Source: Hymenobacter edaphi
Lineage (GTDB): Bacteria; Bacteroidota; Bacteroidia; Cytophagales; Hymenobacteraceae
Assembly (NCBI RefSeq): GCF_003258365.1
Contig: NZ_QHKM01000002.1
Location: 310,001 to 374,000 of the forward strand
Length of the DNA stretch: 64,000 nt
Direction: 5' to 3'
Part shown: positions 25,739 to 34,433 of the stretch, piece after piece
Layout: the number at the start of each line of letters is the position of its first letter
Position numbering within the stretch: the first letter of the stretch is position 1
The notes under the pieces: generated by a model
Told to the model about the DNA's origin: nothing
Databases searched by the model: none
Seen by the model: the letters and a program-made list of their open reading frames with translations, nothing else
Program-made: the position numbers and the translations under genes

Positions 25739-26159
25739 AGAAGGATAGACGAAGACCGCGGAGCCGCGCAGAGCAGCTGAAATCAGCCCGCCCGGCCCCA
25801 GGTTGGGGTGGAGTATTCCCGCAAAGTTCGCAAAAAACCGGCAGCCCCTGCGCGGTGGGCGGCATAACCGCTACGTCAGGCTAAGCGCAGTCGAAGCGCA
25901 GGAAGGCGTAGCCAAGCAGCACTACCGCTTCGCCTGCATCCTCACCAGCCCGGGGGGCAACCTCTGGGCAATCGATGATCGGGCCACCCGCACCCGAGGC
26001 GCAACGTCGGCGCGCGAAAGGCCTCGGCTGCGCGCGACACGACGGCCTGACCAGGCTTGCGCCCCGAAAATTTCGGATGGCTCTGCTGAACCCCAGTAAC
26101 ATCGAAAGGGCTGCTCCACGCCGGGGCAGCCCTTTCGAAATGCTAATTGCCGCGGCGGC
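25739..26159. other. Intergenic region with hairpins
   Basis: The stretch holds the promoter of the 25738 gene, a GC-rich low-complexity middle part, a palindrome CCGAAAATTTCGG at about 26066-26078 and a hairpin at 26102-26138. I see no gene. Confidence 0.5.
26102..26138 (-). terminator. 13-bp hairpin after the GH64 gene
   Basis: Arms 26102-26114 and 26126-26138 pair perfectly over 13 bases with an 11-base loop. It lies 21 bases beyond the stop of the GH64 gene. It lacks a clear T run. Confidence 0.65.
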
Positions 26160-28391
26160 TTACTTCATAAAGCGACGCGTTACGGTCTGCCCACCCTTGC
26201 CCGTCACCGTCAGCGTGTACACGCCGGCCGGCAGCCTGGTCACGTCCAGCGTGCCGGCTGCCCCGAGCGCACCGCTGGCCACGGGCTGGCCGTAGTGGTT
26301 CAGGATGCGGTACTGCGCGCCGGTCAGCGGGGCATCGGTGCGCAGGTGCAGCTGGTCCACGGCCGGGTTGGGGTAGAGCACGGCCGTCTGCAGGCTGCCC
26401 GCCGGCTCGGCCTTGTCGGGCCGGGCCAGGGTGGCCGCGGCCGTTTCGCGGGCGGCGTTGCGGGTGAGGCGCACCCAGTTCAGGTTCCAGCCGCCCGACT
26501 GGGCGTAAATGCCGAAGTTGTAGGTGCCCGCGTTGAGCGTGACGGTGCGCGAGACGGTGGTCCAGGTCTGCCAGCCGCCGGTGCCGGGAATGGCGGTGTT
26601 GCCCAGCTGAATCGAGCCCGCGTTCAGATCGGCCGAGATGGTGCCGCCGCCGGCCCCGCTGGCCACCCGGTATTCGATGGTATACGAGCCGGTGGTGGGG
26701 ATGCTGATGCCGTTCCACACCAGGTAGTCGCCCGCGTCCACGTAGCCCATGTTCTGGCCGCCGCCAGCGTCGGTGCAGGTTTCCACCGTCATGCCGTTGT
26801 TCACGTTGGCGGCTTCGGCCTGCAGCGTCAGGCTGAAGCCCGCCGAGGCCGCGCGCACCCGCAGCGAGGTGGCTTTGTCGTTCCAGTTGCCGGTGCCCAG
26901 CGGGTTATTTACCAGGCAGCCGTTGCCGGCGCTGCCCACGGTCAGGGCGCTGCCGCTGAAGTTGTCGTTTTCGTAGAGCACCACTTCGTAGCCGCTGTTC
27001 ACCTTCAGCGAGGACACGTCGTCGTTCAGGATGCCGCGGCTCTGCAGGGCGGCCAGGTTGTAGTCGCCCACCGGCAGGGCCGTGGCGGTGCCCAGGTAGT
27101 TGCAGTCCTTATACATCGTAGCCACGCCCGCCACCGGCGGCTGCCCGATGCCCACGAAGCCCCCGAACGTGGCCACCACCTTGGTCGGCTGGGGCGTGTG
27201 CAGGGTGGAGGACTGGTCGTTCACGTCGTCGTAGGCGAAGCCGTAGCCCAGGTTATCCACGCTGATGCCGCCCTGGTGCCAGAAGCGGGCGTAGTAGTTG
27301 GCCGGCCCGGTCAGGTAGTACTGGCTGGCGTTGTACCAGTTCTGCTGGCCCGGGTTGGCGGCCGTGCTCACCACGTGGCGGTTGATGGCCGCGCACAGCT
27401 GCGACTGCACCACCAGGTCACAGTCCCCGTCGCCCACGCGGTTGTCGAGGGCGCCCTTGCCTTCCAGCACTTCCTGCGTCGTGGGCTTGCGCGCCACGAT
27501 GCCCGTACGCCCCGCAAAGGCCCCCGACTGGCCCACCACCGTCAGCCGCCCGTTGCTGATGCGGCCTTTGAACACGCCCGCGTCGCCGGCGTAGAAAATC
27601 AGGTCCTCGTTCACGTACTTGTTCCAGATGGCGTCGATGTACGGGCCGAAGTAGTTCACGTAGGCCCCGCCCGTCTGAAACGGCGCCGACTTGCCCGGGC
27701 AGGTGATGGTGCCGAGCGTGGCGTTGCGCAGGCCCTGAAACTCCGTCGGGGCGAAGCTCTGGTAGGCCGCCAGGATGTCGGCGTGGCTTTTCAGCTCGCC
27801 GGCACGCTTGTAGAAGCCGTTGCCCCACAGCTCCAGGCCCATCGGGTAGTGGTAGGAGTCCACCCGCGTGGTGTTGCCGAAGAAGCCGTACTGGTTGTTG
27901 GTCAGCTCGATGAACTCGTAGCGGATGCCCTTGTTCGGGTCGTTCGGGTTTTGAAAATCCGGCGCGGCGTAGCCCGAGGGCGCCCCGGAGGCCCCAAAGA
28001 AATACAGGTACAATTGCTGGCCCTGCGCAATGAACACCCGGCAGCCCGCAATGTAGGGCAGGGTAAACGTCTTGTTCGGAATGCTGCTCAGCCGCGTGAA
28101 GCAGGCCGCGTACTTCGAGTTCTGCCCCGGCCCGGTGTTGCCGTTGTAAGTCGGCCCGGTCACGGTGTTGTACGAGGCGGCCATGGGCAGCACCTGTCCG
28201 TTGGCGGCGTTGATCCACACGTGGTTGCCGGCCCCGTCGATGCCCACGATGGCCACGTACAGGTCAGCGTCGGCGTAGGGCGAGTTGTTGGCAATGGTAA
28301 ACGGAATGCTGCCCTGGGCCCGGGCGCCGAGCGGCCCGAGCAGGGCCGTGAGCAGCACAGTCAGCACTGACAAAAGGGTAATTCTTTTCAT
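26160..28391 (-). CDS. Secreted GH64 beta-1,3-glucanase with crystallin, CBM6 and T9SS domains
   Basis: A 743-residue protein starting at the ATG at 28391, with a signal peptide (1-26, ending ARAQ). Residues about 27-410 match the GH64/thaumatin-like family, with IPFTIANNSPY at the start and a GDGDCDLVVQSQLCAAINRH stretch near 320-340; GH64 enzymes release laminaripentaose from beta-1,3-glucan. A beta-gamma-crystallin pair follows (about 424-513, with YENDNFSG and the first CNYLG motif), then CBM6 (about 521-643, VDAGDYLVWNGI and WNLNWVRLT). Residues 670-743 are the T9SS sorting domain (YPNPAVDQ). Probably a surface or secreted fungal or plant beta-glucan degrader. Confidence 0.9.
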   Translation of the reverse strand: MKRITLLSVLTVLLTALLGPLGARAQGSIPFTIANNSPYADADLYVAIVGIDGAGNHVWINAANGQVLPMAASYNTVTGPTYNGNTGPGQNSKYAACFTRLSSIPNKTFTLPYIAGCRVFIAQGQQLYLYFFGASGAPSGYAAPDFQNPNDPNKGIRYEFIELTNNQYGFFGNTTRVDSYHYPMGLELWGNGFYKRAGELKSHADILAAYQSFAPTEFQGLRNATLGTITCPGKSAPFQTGGAYVNYFGPYIDAIWNKYVNEDLIFYAGDAGVFKGRISNGRLTVVGQSGAFAGRTGIVARKPTTQEVLEGKGALDNRVGDGDCDLVVQSQLCAAINRHVVSTAANPGQQNWYNASQYYLTGPANYYARFWHQGGISVDNLGYGFAYDDVNDQSSTLHTPQPTKVVATFGGFVGIGQPPVAGVATMYKDCNYLGTATALPVGDYNLAALQSRGILNDDVSSLKVNSGYEVVLYENDNFSGSALTVGSAGNGCLVNNPLGTGNWNDKATSLRVRAASAGFSLTLQAEAANVNNGMTVETCTDAGGGQNMGYVDAGDYLVWNGISIPTTGSYTIEYRVASGAGGGTISADLNAGSIQLGNTAIPGTGGWQTWTTVSRTVTLNAGTYNFGIYAQSGGWNLNWVRLTRNAARETAAATLARPDKAEPAGSLQTAVLYPNPAVDQLHLRTDAPLTGAQYRILNHYGQPVASGALGAAGTLDVTRLPAGVYTLTVTGKGGQTVTRRFMK

Positions 28392-28905
28392 GGGGAGTTG
28401 GTTGTGGTGGGAAATGGTAGGAAGCACGCCCGATGCGCCGCAGCAGCACCGGGAAAAGCAGGCGCACACCGGCCTCCCGGCCATAGCGGCGGGGCGGTGA
28501 CAGAATCGGCGGAAACGGCGGGGCAGCGGGGCGCCAACGGGGCGCCGGGGGCGGGCAAACCAGCGGCCGGCCCGGGCTGCGGCGCCTAAGCTAATGGGCT
28601 TTTACCCGGAAATAAAAATGGCGTTACGGGCCCTGGCAGCCGGCTGCAGCCGCCGCTGCACGCTTAGCGCACACGCGGCCGGGCGGCTGCCAGGCCCCGC
28701 CTTTTTCATCCGGTTCCCCGTTCTTTCTGGTCGGCGGGCGGGCCGCGGCCGCTTCGGCCGCCGGTTACGCCACACGCCCGCAGCGGATAAAAAACAATCG
28801 GCCGGGCTGATTTTTTTTGCACTTACCCCAGCCGGCTGGTACGGCTCCGGGGCCGCCGCGGCCCGGCCGCCCCGCGCGGCGGCCTTTTCCGTAGCTTGCC
28901 CGCCT
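28392..28905. other. Divergent intergenic region (GH64 / DUF1697)
   Basis: This 514-base stretch contains both promoters and a long GC-rich segment with repeated CCG/GGC words. A run of eight T at about 28809-28816 and a TAGCTTGC box at 28892-28899 lie upstream of the DUF1697 gene. I see no further gene. Confidence 0.45.
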
Positions 28906-29451
28906 ATGACGACCACCTACATTGCCCTGCTGCGCGGCATCAACGTGGGCGGGCACCGCGTGAGCATGGACGCGCTGCGCCAGCACTTTGCCGCCCTCGG
29001 CCTGCAGCGCGTGCGCAGCTACATTCAGACCGGCAACGTGTTCTTCGACGCCCCCGCCGACCTCGACCGCGCCCCGCTCACGGCCCGCATCGAGCAGCAC
29101 CTGCAGCAGGCCCTGGGCTACCCGGTGCCCACCTTCCTGCGCACCACCGACGAGCTGGCCCACTTGCTGGCCGGGCAGCCCTTCGGCCCCGAGCCGGCCC
29201 CCGATACCCAGCGCCGCTGCCTGATGCTGCTGGCCCAGCCCGCCCCCGCCGGCCTCGCGCTGCCGCTCCGCTCACCCCGGGGCGAGTACGAAATCGTCCA
29301 CCTCACCGGGCAGGAGGCCTTCGTGGTGTGGCACCTGCAGGACGGCCGCGCGCCCTCGTCCACCGCCTTTCTCGACAAAACCCTGGGCCGGCTCACCACC
29401 ACGCGCTTCGTGCACACGGCCGCCAAAATCCTGGAAGCCGCCCGGCAGTAG
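28906..29451 (+). CDS. DUF1697 family protein
   Basis: A 181-residue soluble protein. The opening YIALLRGINVGGHRVSMDALR is the signature of DUF1697, and SYIQTGNVFFD follows at about residues 38-48. The C-terminal third has FLDKTLGRLTTTR, which is also conserved in the family. No biochemical role is established for DUF1697; the structure of a member suggests a ferredoxin-like fold. Single gene, terminated by the hairpin at 29532-29571. Confidence 0.92.
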   Translation: MTTTYIALLRGINVGGHRVSMDALRQHFAALGLQRVRSYIQTGNVFFDAPADLDRAPLTARIEQHLQQALGYPVPTFLRTTDELAHLLAGQPFGPEPAPDTQRRCLMLLAQPAPAGLALPLRSPRGEYEIVHLTGQEAFVVWHLQDGRAPSSTAFLDKTLGRLTTTRFVHTAAKILEAARQ

Positions 29452-29531
29452 CCCCGGCCCCCGGCCCCCGCGCCAGAAGCGAGGGGAGCCCCGGCGGCAC
29501 GGAATTTCACTGAGCGCTGCTCAGCAAACGC

Positions 29532-29571
29532 AAAACCGGCCCGCGGCTCCAAAGAGCGGCGGGCCGGTTTT
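29532..29571. terminator. Bidirectional terminator between DUF1697 and the cold-shock gene
   Basis: Arms 29532-29544 and 29559-29571 pair perfectly over 13 bases and can extend into the 14-base loop. The A and T tracts at the two ends allow use in both directions between convergent genes. Confidence 0.85.
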
Positions 29572-29632
29572 ATTGGGGGCTTGACGTCCGGCTTCTCCTG
29601 CTCCGCGGAAGCCAGGGAGCGGGAGGGGTGGC

Positions 29633-30145
29633 CTACTCTGCGGCGGGAGCCGCCGGGGCTGCCGGAGCGGCCGGCGGGGCCGGCGCTTCGTAGCGGCGCA
29701 CGCCCGTGGCGTTCAGGCCCTTGGGGCCGCGCATCACTTCAAAGGTCACTTTGTCGCCCTCGCGCACCTTGTCGATCAGCTCGTTGATGTGCACGAAGAT
29801 GCTGTCCTGGCTTTGCTGGTCTTTGATGAAGCCGTAGCCCTTGGCCGTGTTGAAGTTGGTGATGATGCCGGTGCGCACCGACGAGCCCGAGGCGTCGTCG
29901 TCGTCGCGGCGGCGGGCACCGAGCTGGATGTCGTCCAGGCTGATTTCCTCCCGCTTCTTGTTGGGGTCGGGCGGGGTGGAGGTGATGTTGCCGAACTCGT
30001 CGACGTAAGCCATCATGTCTTCCAGGTTCTGGCCTTTTTTGGCGTTGGCCTGACGCTCCTCGCGGCGGCCTTCCTTTTCCTGGCGCTTTTTCTGGCGTTT
30101 CTTCTCGTTCTCGCGTTTGTTAAATCCTTCTTGTCCTTTTGCCAT
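29633..30145 (-). CDS. Cold-shock-domain protein with charged N-terminal extension
   Basis: A 170-residue protein. Residues 1-45 are highly charged Lys/Arg/Glu helix (MAKGQEGFNKRENEKK and the following), and residues about 91-150 form a cold-shock domain with both RNP motifs: KGYGFI (102-107) and SIFVH (115-119). The C-terminus is a Pro/Ala repeat tail. It should bind single-stranded RNA or DNA. This extended form is common in Bacteroidota; it is larger than the usual 65-70-residue CspA. It is a single gene divergent from the amidohydrolase gene. Confidence 0.9.
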   Translation of the reverse strand: MAKGQEGFNKRENEKKRQKKRQEKEGRREERQANAKKGQNLEDMMAYVDEFGNITSTPPDPNKKREEISLDDIQLGARRRDDDDASGSSVRTGIITNFNTAKGYGFIKDQQSQDSIFVHINELIDKVREGDKVTFEVMRGPKGLNATGVRRYEAPAPPAAPAAPAAPAAE

Positions 30146-30297
30146 GATTTAGTGCAGGGAATGAATGCTGCCGGGCCGCGTAGCAACCGCGGGCCGCCGG
30201 CAGACGGATGAAGATAGGGCAAAAAACAATTGCCACCTTGTAATAGCGCGCAAAGCCCCTCACTTTGTTCCCCGCTGCCGCCACTATCTCGCCTCCG

Positions 30298-32343
30298 ATG
30301 AAACAAACTCTGCCCCTGCTGACTGCGCTGACCCTCAGTCTGCTGGCCGGCGCGGCCCGGGCCCAGGTGCCCGCCCTGCCCCCGCCCGCCGACAGTGCCA
30401 CCTTCCTGCTGCACAAGTTTGAGCAGCGCATCGGCAAGGAAACCTACCGCCTCACCCGCTCGGCCCGGCAGCTCACCTACGACGTGCAGTTTCGCTTCGT
30501 CGACCGCGGCACGCCGGTGCCGCTGCGGGCGCGCCTCACGCTCACGCCCGGCGGCGAGCCGCTGGGCCTGGTGGCCAAGGGCAATACCTCCCGCTTTTCC
30601 ACCATCAACGACTCGCTGCAGGTGCTCGACGGGGGCACGCGCCTGCGCGTCCAGCACGCCCAGGGCCAGGCTGTAACCGACCTCAAGCTCAACCCTGGCG
30701 CCGCCCACTTTCCCGCCGCCGGCTACGCGCCCGCCACCGGGCAGTGGCTGCTGCTGCGCTACTGGCAGCAGCACGGCCGCCCCGCCACGCTGCCCCTGCT
30801 GCCCACCGGCGCGGTGCGCATCCGCGAGGACGGCCACGACACGCTCAGCTTCGAGAACCGGCCCCTGGTGCTTACGCGCTACGTGCTCAAGGGCCTGGTG
30901 TGGGGCAACGAGCTGCTCTGGACCGACCCCGAGGGCCGCCTCGCCTGCATCATCACTAACGACGCCGAGGGCGACAAAATCGAGATGCTGCGCCAGCCCT
31001 ACGCGGCCCTGCTGCCCACGCTCATTGCCCGCGCCGCCACCCACGGCATGCGCCTCTTCGCCGCCGAAATGGCCGCCGGCCCGGTGCCCGGCTCCGCCCC
31101 TGGCGCCGCCAAACCGGCCAACCCCGCCGTGCTGGCCATCGTCGGCGGCACCGTTATCGACGTGGTGCGGGGTATTTCGCTGCCCCGCGCCACGGTGCTG
31201 GTGGAGGGCGGCCAGATTACCCGCGTCGGGCCCGCCGACAAGGTGCGCGTGCCCCGGCAGGCCCGGGTCATTCCGGCCGAGGGCAAAACCATCGTGCCGG
31301 GCCTCTGGGATATGCACGCCCACTTTCAGCAGGCCGAATGGGGGCCGGCCTACCTGGCCGCCGGCGTCACCACCGTGCGCGACTGCGGCAACGAGTTCAG
31401 CTACATTAACGCCATCGAGCAGGCCATCAACTCGGGCCGCGGTGTGGGCCCGCGCATCCTCAAGGCCGGCATCATCGACGGGGACGGCAAGCGCCCCCTG
31501 GGCATCGTGCGGGCCAACTCGGCCGCCGAAGCCGCCCAGGTGGTGCAGCGCTACAAAGCCGCCGGCTTCCAGCAGATCAAGCTCTACAGCTCCCTGCGCC
31601 CCGAGGTGGTGCAGGCCATCTGCCAGGAAGCGCACCGGCAGGGCCTCAGCGTCACCGGCCACATCCCCGACGGCATGACGGCCCTGCAGGGCATTGCGGC
31701 GGGCATGGACCAGATCAACCACCTGCCCTTCGTGGCGCAGCTCTTCACCACCCGCCCCGACCGCACCCTGGTGCTCGACGACACCACCGCCACCCGCGTC
31801 ATCGGCTTCCTGCAGCGGCACCGCACCGTCGTCGACCCCACCCTCGGCGTCTACGAACTCACCGCCCGCAGCACCCAGGACGACATCACGGCCATCGAGC
31901 CCGACTTCCAGCGCCTGCCCCAGCCTCTACAAACGCTGTTTCAGAGCATGGGCACCACCCCCGAGCGCGCCGCCCAGGCCCGGCCCATCCTCGCCAGCTT
32001 CGGCCAGCTCACCCGCCGCCTCCACGACGCGGGCATCCCCATCGTGGCCGGCACCGACATGGGCTTTCCCGGCAGCAGCCTTGCCCGCGAGCTGGAGCTC
32101 TACGTGCAGGCCGGCCTGACGCCCCTGCAGGCCCTGCAGTGCGCCACCATCACCCCCGCCCGCGTCATGCAGCAGGCGCAGCGCACGGGCTCCATCGAAG
32201 CCGGTAAGCAGGCCGACCTCGTCATCCTCGACGGCAACCCGCTGCAGCAAATCCGCAACGTCCGGCGCGTCCGGCTCGTCATCAAGGACGGCCAAGTGTA
32301 CGAGCCGGCGCGCATGCGGAAGCTGGCGGATTTTGGGGGGTGA
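30298..32343 (+). CDS. Secreted amidohydrolase family protein
   Basis: A 681-residue protein from the ATG at 30298, with a signal peptide ending ARAQ (about residue 22). The first 270 residues are a separate beta-rich region without a recognised motif. Residues about 275-680 are an amidohydrolase domain: the beta-sandwich entry AIVGGTVIDVVRG, metal ligands His 340 and His 342 in DMHAH, ITGHIPDG, INHLPF and Asp 587 in GTDMG, then the closing ADLVILDGNP. Members hydrolyse amide bonds (imidazolonepropionase-like, prolidase-like); the substrate is not known. Confidence 0.88.
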   Translation: MKQTLPLLTALTLSLLAGAARAQVPALPPPADSATFLLHKFEQRIGKETYRLTRSARQLTYDVQFRFVDRGTPVPLRARLTLTPGGEPLGLVAKGNTSRFSTINDSLQVLDGGTRLRVQHAQGQAVTDLKLNPGAAHFPAAGYAPATGQWLLLRYWQQHGRPATLPLLPTGAVRIREDGHDTLSFENRPLVLTRYVLKGLVWGNELLWTDPEGRLACIITNDAEGDKIEMLRQPYAALLPTLIARAATHGMRLFAAEMAAGPVPGSAPGAAKPANPAVLAIVGGTVIDVVRGISLPRATVLVEGGQITRVGPADKVRVPRQARVIPAEGKTIVPGLWDMHAHFQQAEWGPAYLAAGVTTVRDCGNEFSYINAIEQAINSGRGVGPRILKAGIIDGDGKRPLGIVRANSAAEAAQVVQRYKAAGFQQIKLYSSLRPEVVQAICQEAHRQGLSVTGHIPDGMTALQGIAAGMDQINHLPFVAQLFTTRPDRTLVLDDTTATRVIGFLQRHRTVVDPTLGVYELTARSTQDDITAIEPDFQRLPQPLQTLFQSMGTTPERAAQARPILASFGQLTRRLHDAGIPIVAGTDMGFPGSSLARELELYVQAGLTPLQALQCATITPARVMQQAQRTGSIEAGKQADLVILDGNPLQQIRNVRRVRLVIKDGQVYEPARMRKLADFGG

Positions 32344-32355
32344 GCAAGGAACGGG

Positions 32356-32400
32356 CAACAAAAACGCGCGAAGCTATGGGAGCTTCGCGCGTTTTTGTTG
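32356..32400. terminator. 20-bp perfect hairpin between convergent genes
   Basis: Arms 32356-32375 and 32381-32400 pair perfectly over 20 bases around a 5-base loop, with A and T runs in the stem. It serves the amidohydrolase gene and the gene ending at 32405. Confidence 0.9.
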
Positions 32401-32404
32401 TAGG

Positions 32405-33316
32405 CTAGTCTGTCTGTTCTGTTTCCTGTTGAGCAGGGTCCGTTTTAAGAAATGTCCGAGCGCCAGTTTGTTCTATTTGATCAGCAACTAACTCAGCTTC
32501 ATCAGTAGGGAGAACTTTTAACATTGGTTCACCTTGAATAGCGCGCCAAAACTTATGTTTATCTGGGTCAGCGCGTTCGTCTGGTTCATCAGCTAACAAA
32601 TACAAGACGTTTGATTGAGGTTTTTTGGGCTTATAATGTTCCGTCAAGCTTTTAATTGCAAATCGACATTCGCTGAAATGTTGCTGAAGAGTATCAATGC
32701 CTAACTGGTCTAGAGGCAGGCTATGAGCACCAATCAATGAGCCATTCATACCCACGCAGTCTAAGCGTAGATTGAAGAACAAATCCGGTAGCAGCTTAGG
32801 AGTAAGAACGATGTTTGTGTGAACCTGCGGTTTTACACGCTGAATTAGCGTCTTTACTGAAGCCTTGACCAATAGCCGACGCCGAGGCTGCTTTAACGGT
32901 TCAGTAGCGTCTACCAAATTCGTGTACAGTTGATTGAAAACGGCTATTGGTTCCTCACTCTCAAATATCGCTACGTTTGTTGGTGCGTCTAAGCGTACCA
33001 AGCCGTTGGAGTAGCGTGTTAAGTACTCCCAATCACTGCGGCTCATCAACCTAGTTAGGCCAGCTTTTTGATCAGTTACCAGCGCTTGGCGCCTAGCAGC
33101 AGTATCAACCTCTACACGCGCTTCCAACTGCCTTACTGCATAGCGAATGGATGCTTCTGCATGGCGTGCAAGCAACAGCGCTAGCTTCAACTTACGTGTT
33201 GAAACCCTCATTTCGTGCTGCGTACCATCGAACATTACCAACCCTACCACCACAGCTTCGCCAGATGCCGGGTTGGGCACGACGCGCAACAAGGTGTAAA
33301 AAGCAGGTGTGTTCAT
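32405..33316 (-). CDS. DUF3037-like protein partnered with the HipA-like kinase
   Basis: A 303-residue soluble protein. Its N-terminal region, FYTLLRVVPNPASGEAVVVG and VMFDG, resembles DUF3037, which is often encoded next to HipA-like kinases. The remaining 250 residues are mostly helical, with PKKPQSNVLYLL near 235 and a Gln/Glu-rich tail; I do not recognise them. The ATG at 33316 overlaps the stop of the HipA-like gene by four bases (ATGA), which implies coupled translation. GC is about 40-45% here against about 70% next door, so the pair was probably acquired by transfer. Its function is inferred only from the pairing. Confidence 0.6.
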   Translation of the reverse strand: MNTPAFYTLLRVVPNPASGEAVVVGLVMFDGTQHEMRVSTRKLKLALLLARHAEASIRYAVRQLEARVEVDTAARRQALVTDQKAGLTRLMSRSDWEYLTRYSNGLVRLDAPTNVAIFESEEPIAVFNQLYTNLVDATEPLKQPRRRLLVKASVKTLIQRVKPQVHTNIVLTPKLLPDLFFNLRLDCVGMNGSLIGAHSLPLDQLGIDTLQQHFSECRFAIKSLTEHYKPKKPQSNVLYLLADEPDERADPDKHKFWRAIQGEPMLKVLPTDEAELVADQIEQTGARTFLKTDPAQQETEQTD

Positions 33317-34152
33317 GACTGAGGTAAAGAAGCAAAAAAATCATCCCAGAGCAGCTCTAAGCGTCTCTGACAGAACAGAAAGTAGAATAAATGAGTTTGC
33401 TCTACTTCGCTTAAATGGAAAGGAGCGGGCAGCAAGCTACATACGTAGGCGAACTGGTGACGGCAATGGCGGATGCGAAGATAATACCCCTCCTTCAACT
33501 CGCTAGCCCATAAGAGAGGCCTCTTCTCTTTCCATTGATTTAGGACCGATCTTGCTACCGCTGCCTGAGACACATTGGTGTTAAAGCTGAAGTAGGTTTC
33601 CGTATGGTCTAGATACTGAAACGGCTGAGAAGTAAACGTGAATGCATGGTCGATAGCCCAGCATTGTAGACTGTTTCTGCCAGCTATGGGAGCTGGCGCT
33701 ATGATTAAGTTGTGGTGACTGGCTCGCCGATCATCATTTGCTACCCAAGCGTCAAAAAGAGCAATCCATAGTAAGTCGTCCGGGTTCGACAGAGTCGCAA
33801 GCTCCGATAAGGTGCCTTGCTGGATAAAGTCACTACTGTCAATGGCTCCAGGTATGAGCTTCGAACCGAAAGCAGGCTGCTGCAAGTATCGCGTGGTCGA
33901 TTGAGCAGCTGGTGGAAAAGTCGGAAATATTTCCGGTGGCACGGTTAGCACCGCTATATCAGGAGTAGGAATGCCCCACAGCCTGAGTAAGTAGTGGCAT
34001 AACCATTCGCACTTAAGCTCATAGAGCTGGTGGCGAGCGTATTTTAGGTAGTATAGACTCCCATTTTCGGCCATTACCAATAATGGACGATGAGCTGTTT
34101 CTACTACATCGTGTACTGTCCGAACTCGGAGCGGTTCTGGTGGCCTCAGCAT
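33313..34152 (-). CDS. HipA-like kinase family protein
   Basis: A 279-residue protein with the short HipA-like (HipA_2) kinase layout. Residues 21-40 (HRPLLVMAENGSLYYLKYAR) give the nucleotide-binding strand pair with Lys 37; the catalytic segment is DAWVANDDRRASHHNLII, with Asp 140/141 and Asn 148; the metal-binding Asp 168 is in WAIDHAFTF. True HipA kinases phosphorylate translation factors and act as toxins, whereas this shorter group has no known target. It lacks the HipA N-terminal domain, and there is no HipB gene beside it. It is translated first in a two-gene operon with the DUF3037-like protein. GC is low compared with its surroundings. Confidence 0.75.
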   Translation of the reverse strand: MLRPPEPLRVRTVHDVVETAHRPLLVMAENGSLYYLKYARHQLYELKCEWLCHYLLRLWGIPTPDIAVLTVPPEIFPTFPPAAQSTTRYLQQPAFGSKLIPGAIDSSDFIQQGTLSELATLSNPDDLLWIALFDAWVANDDRRASHHNLIIAPAPIAGRNSLQCWAIDHAFTFTSQPFQYLDHTETYFSFNTNVSQAAVARSVLNQWKEKRPLLWASELKEGYYLRIRHCRHQFAYVCSLLPAPFHLSEVEQTHLFYFLFCQRRLELLWDDFFASLPQS

Positions 34153-34433
34153 CTACAAACTAAGATGTCGTAACAGCTTGAAATTGCCATTGTGCACAGG
34201 GTAATATATAAATTGAAGATTGGTAAATAGCAATTCGAGCTTGCGACGTTAAATAGGAGAAGCTCCAAATATAGATTGTTATATGTCTTCAGTACATGTC
34301 TTTAGCTGTACTTTAGGTTAGTTACACATTTTGGGCTATTCAAAGTGCAGTAAAATTATTCATACCAAGTCCAAAATGAAAACAGCCGGAGCCCCGCCCA
34401 AGCGGAACCCCGGCTGCCCAAGAAACCACAGAA
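34153..34433. other. AT-rich region upstream of the HipA-like gene
   Basis: About a third GC in places, against about 70% in flanking genes. A perfect -7-like box TATATTTG lies on the minus strand (34266-34273), about 114 bases before the kinase start. The far end holds the terminator of the gene ending at 34434. No gene. Confidence 0.5.
34384..34415 (-). terminator. Terminator after the 34434 gene
   Basis: A 14-bp stem (34384-34397 with 34402-34415, three G-U pairs, 4-base loop) is followed on the minus strand by GTTTTCATTTT. It lies 18 bases beyond the stop. Confidence 0.75.

Noticed and set aside
25858-25935. A possible dispersed repeat with words such as GGCGTAGCCAAGCAGC.
   Set aside because: I could not find a clear arm structure or a second copy within the window.
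30013-31821. A 602-residue minus-strand frame over the cold-shock and amidohydrolase genes.
   Set aside because: It is antisense to two well-supported genes and has no domain.
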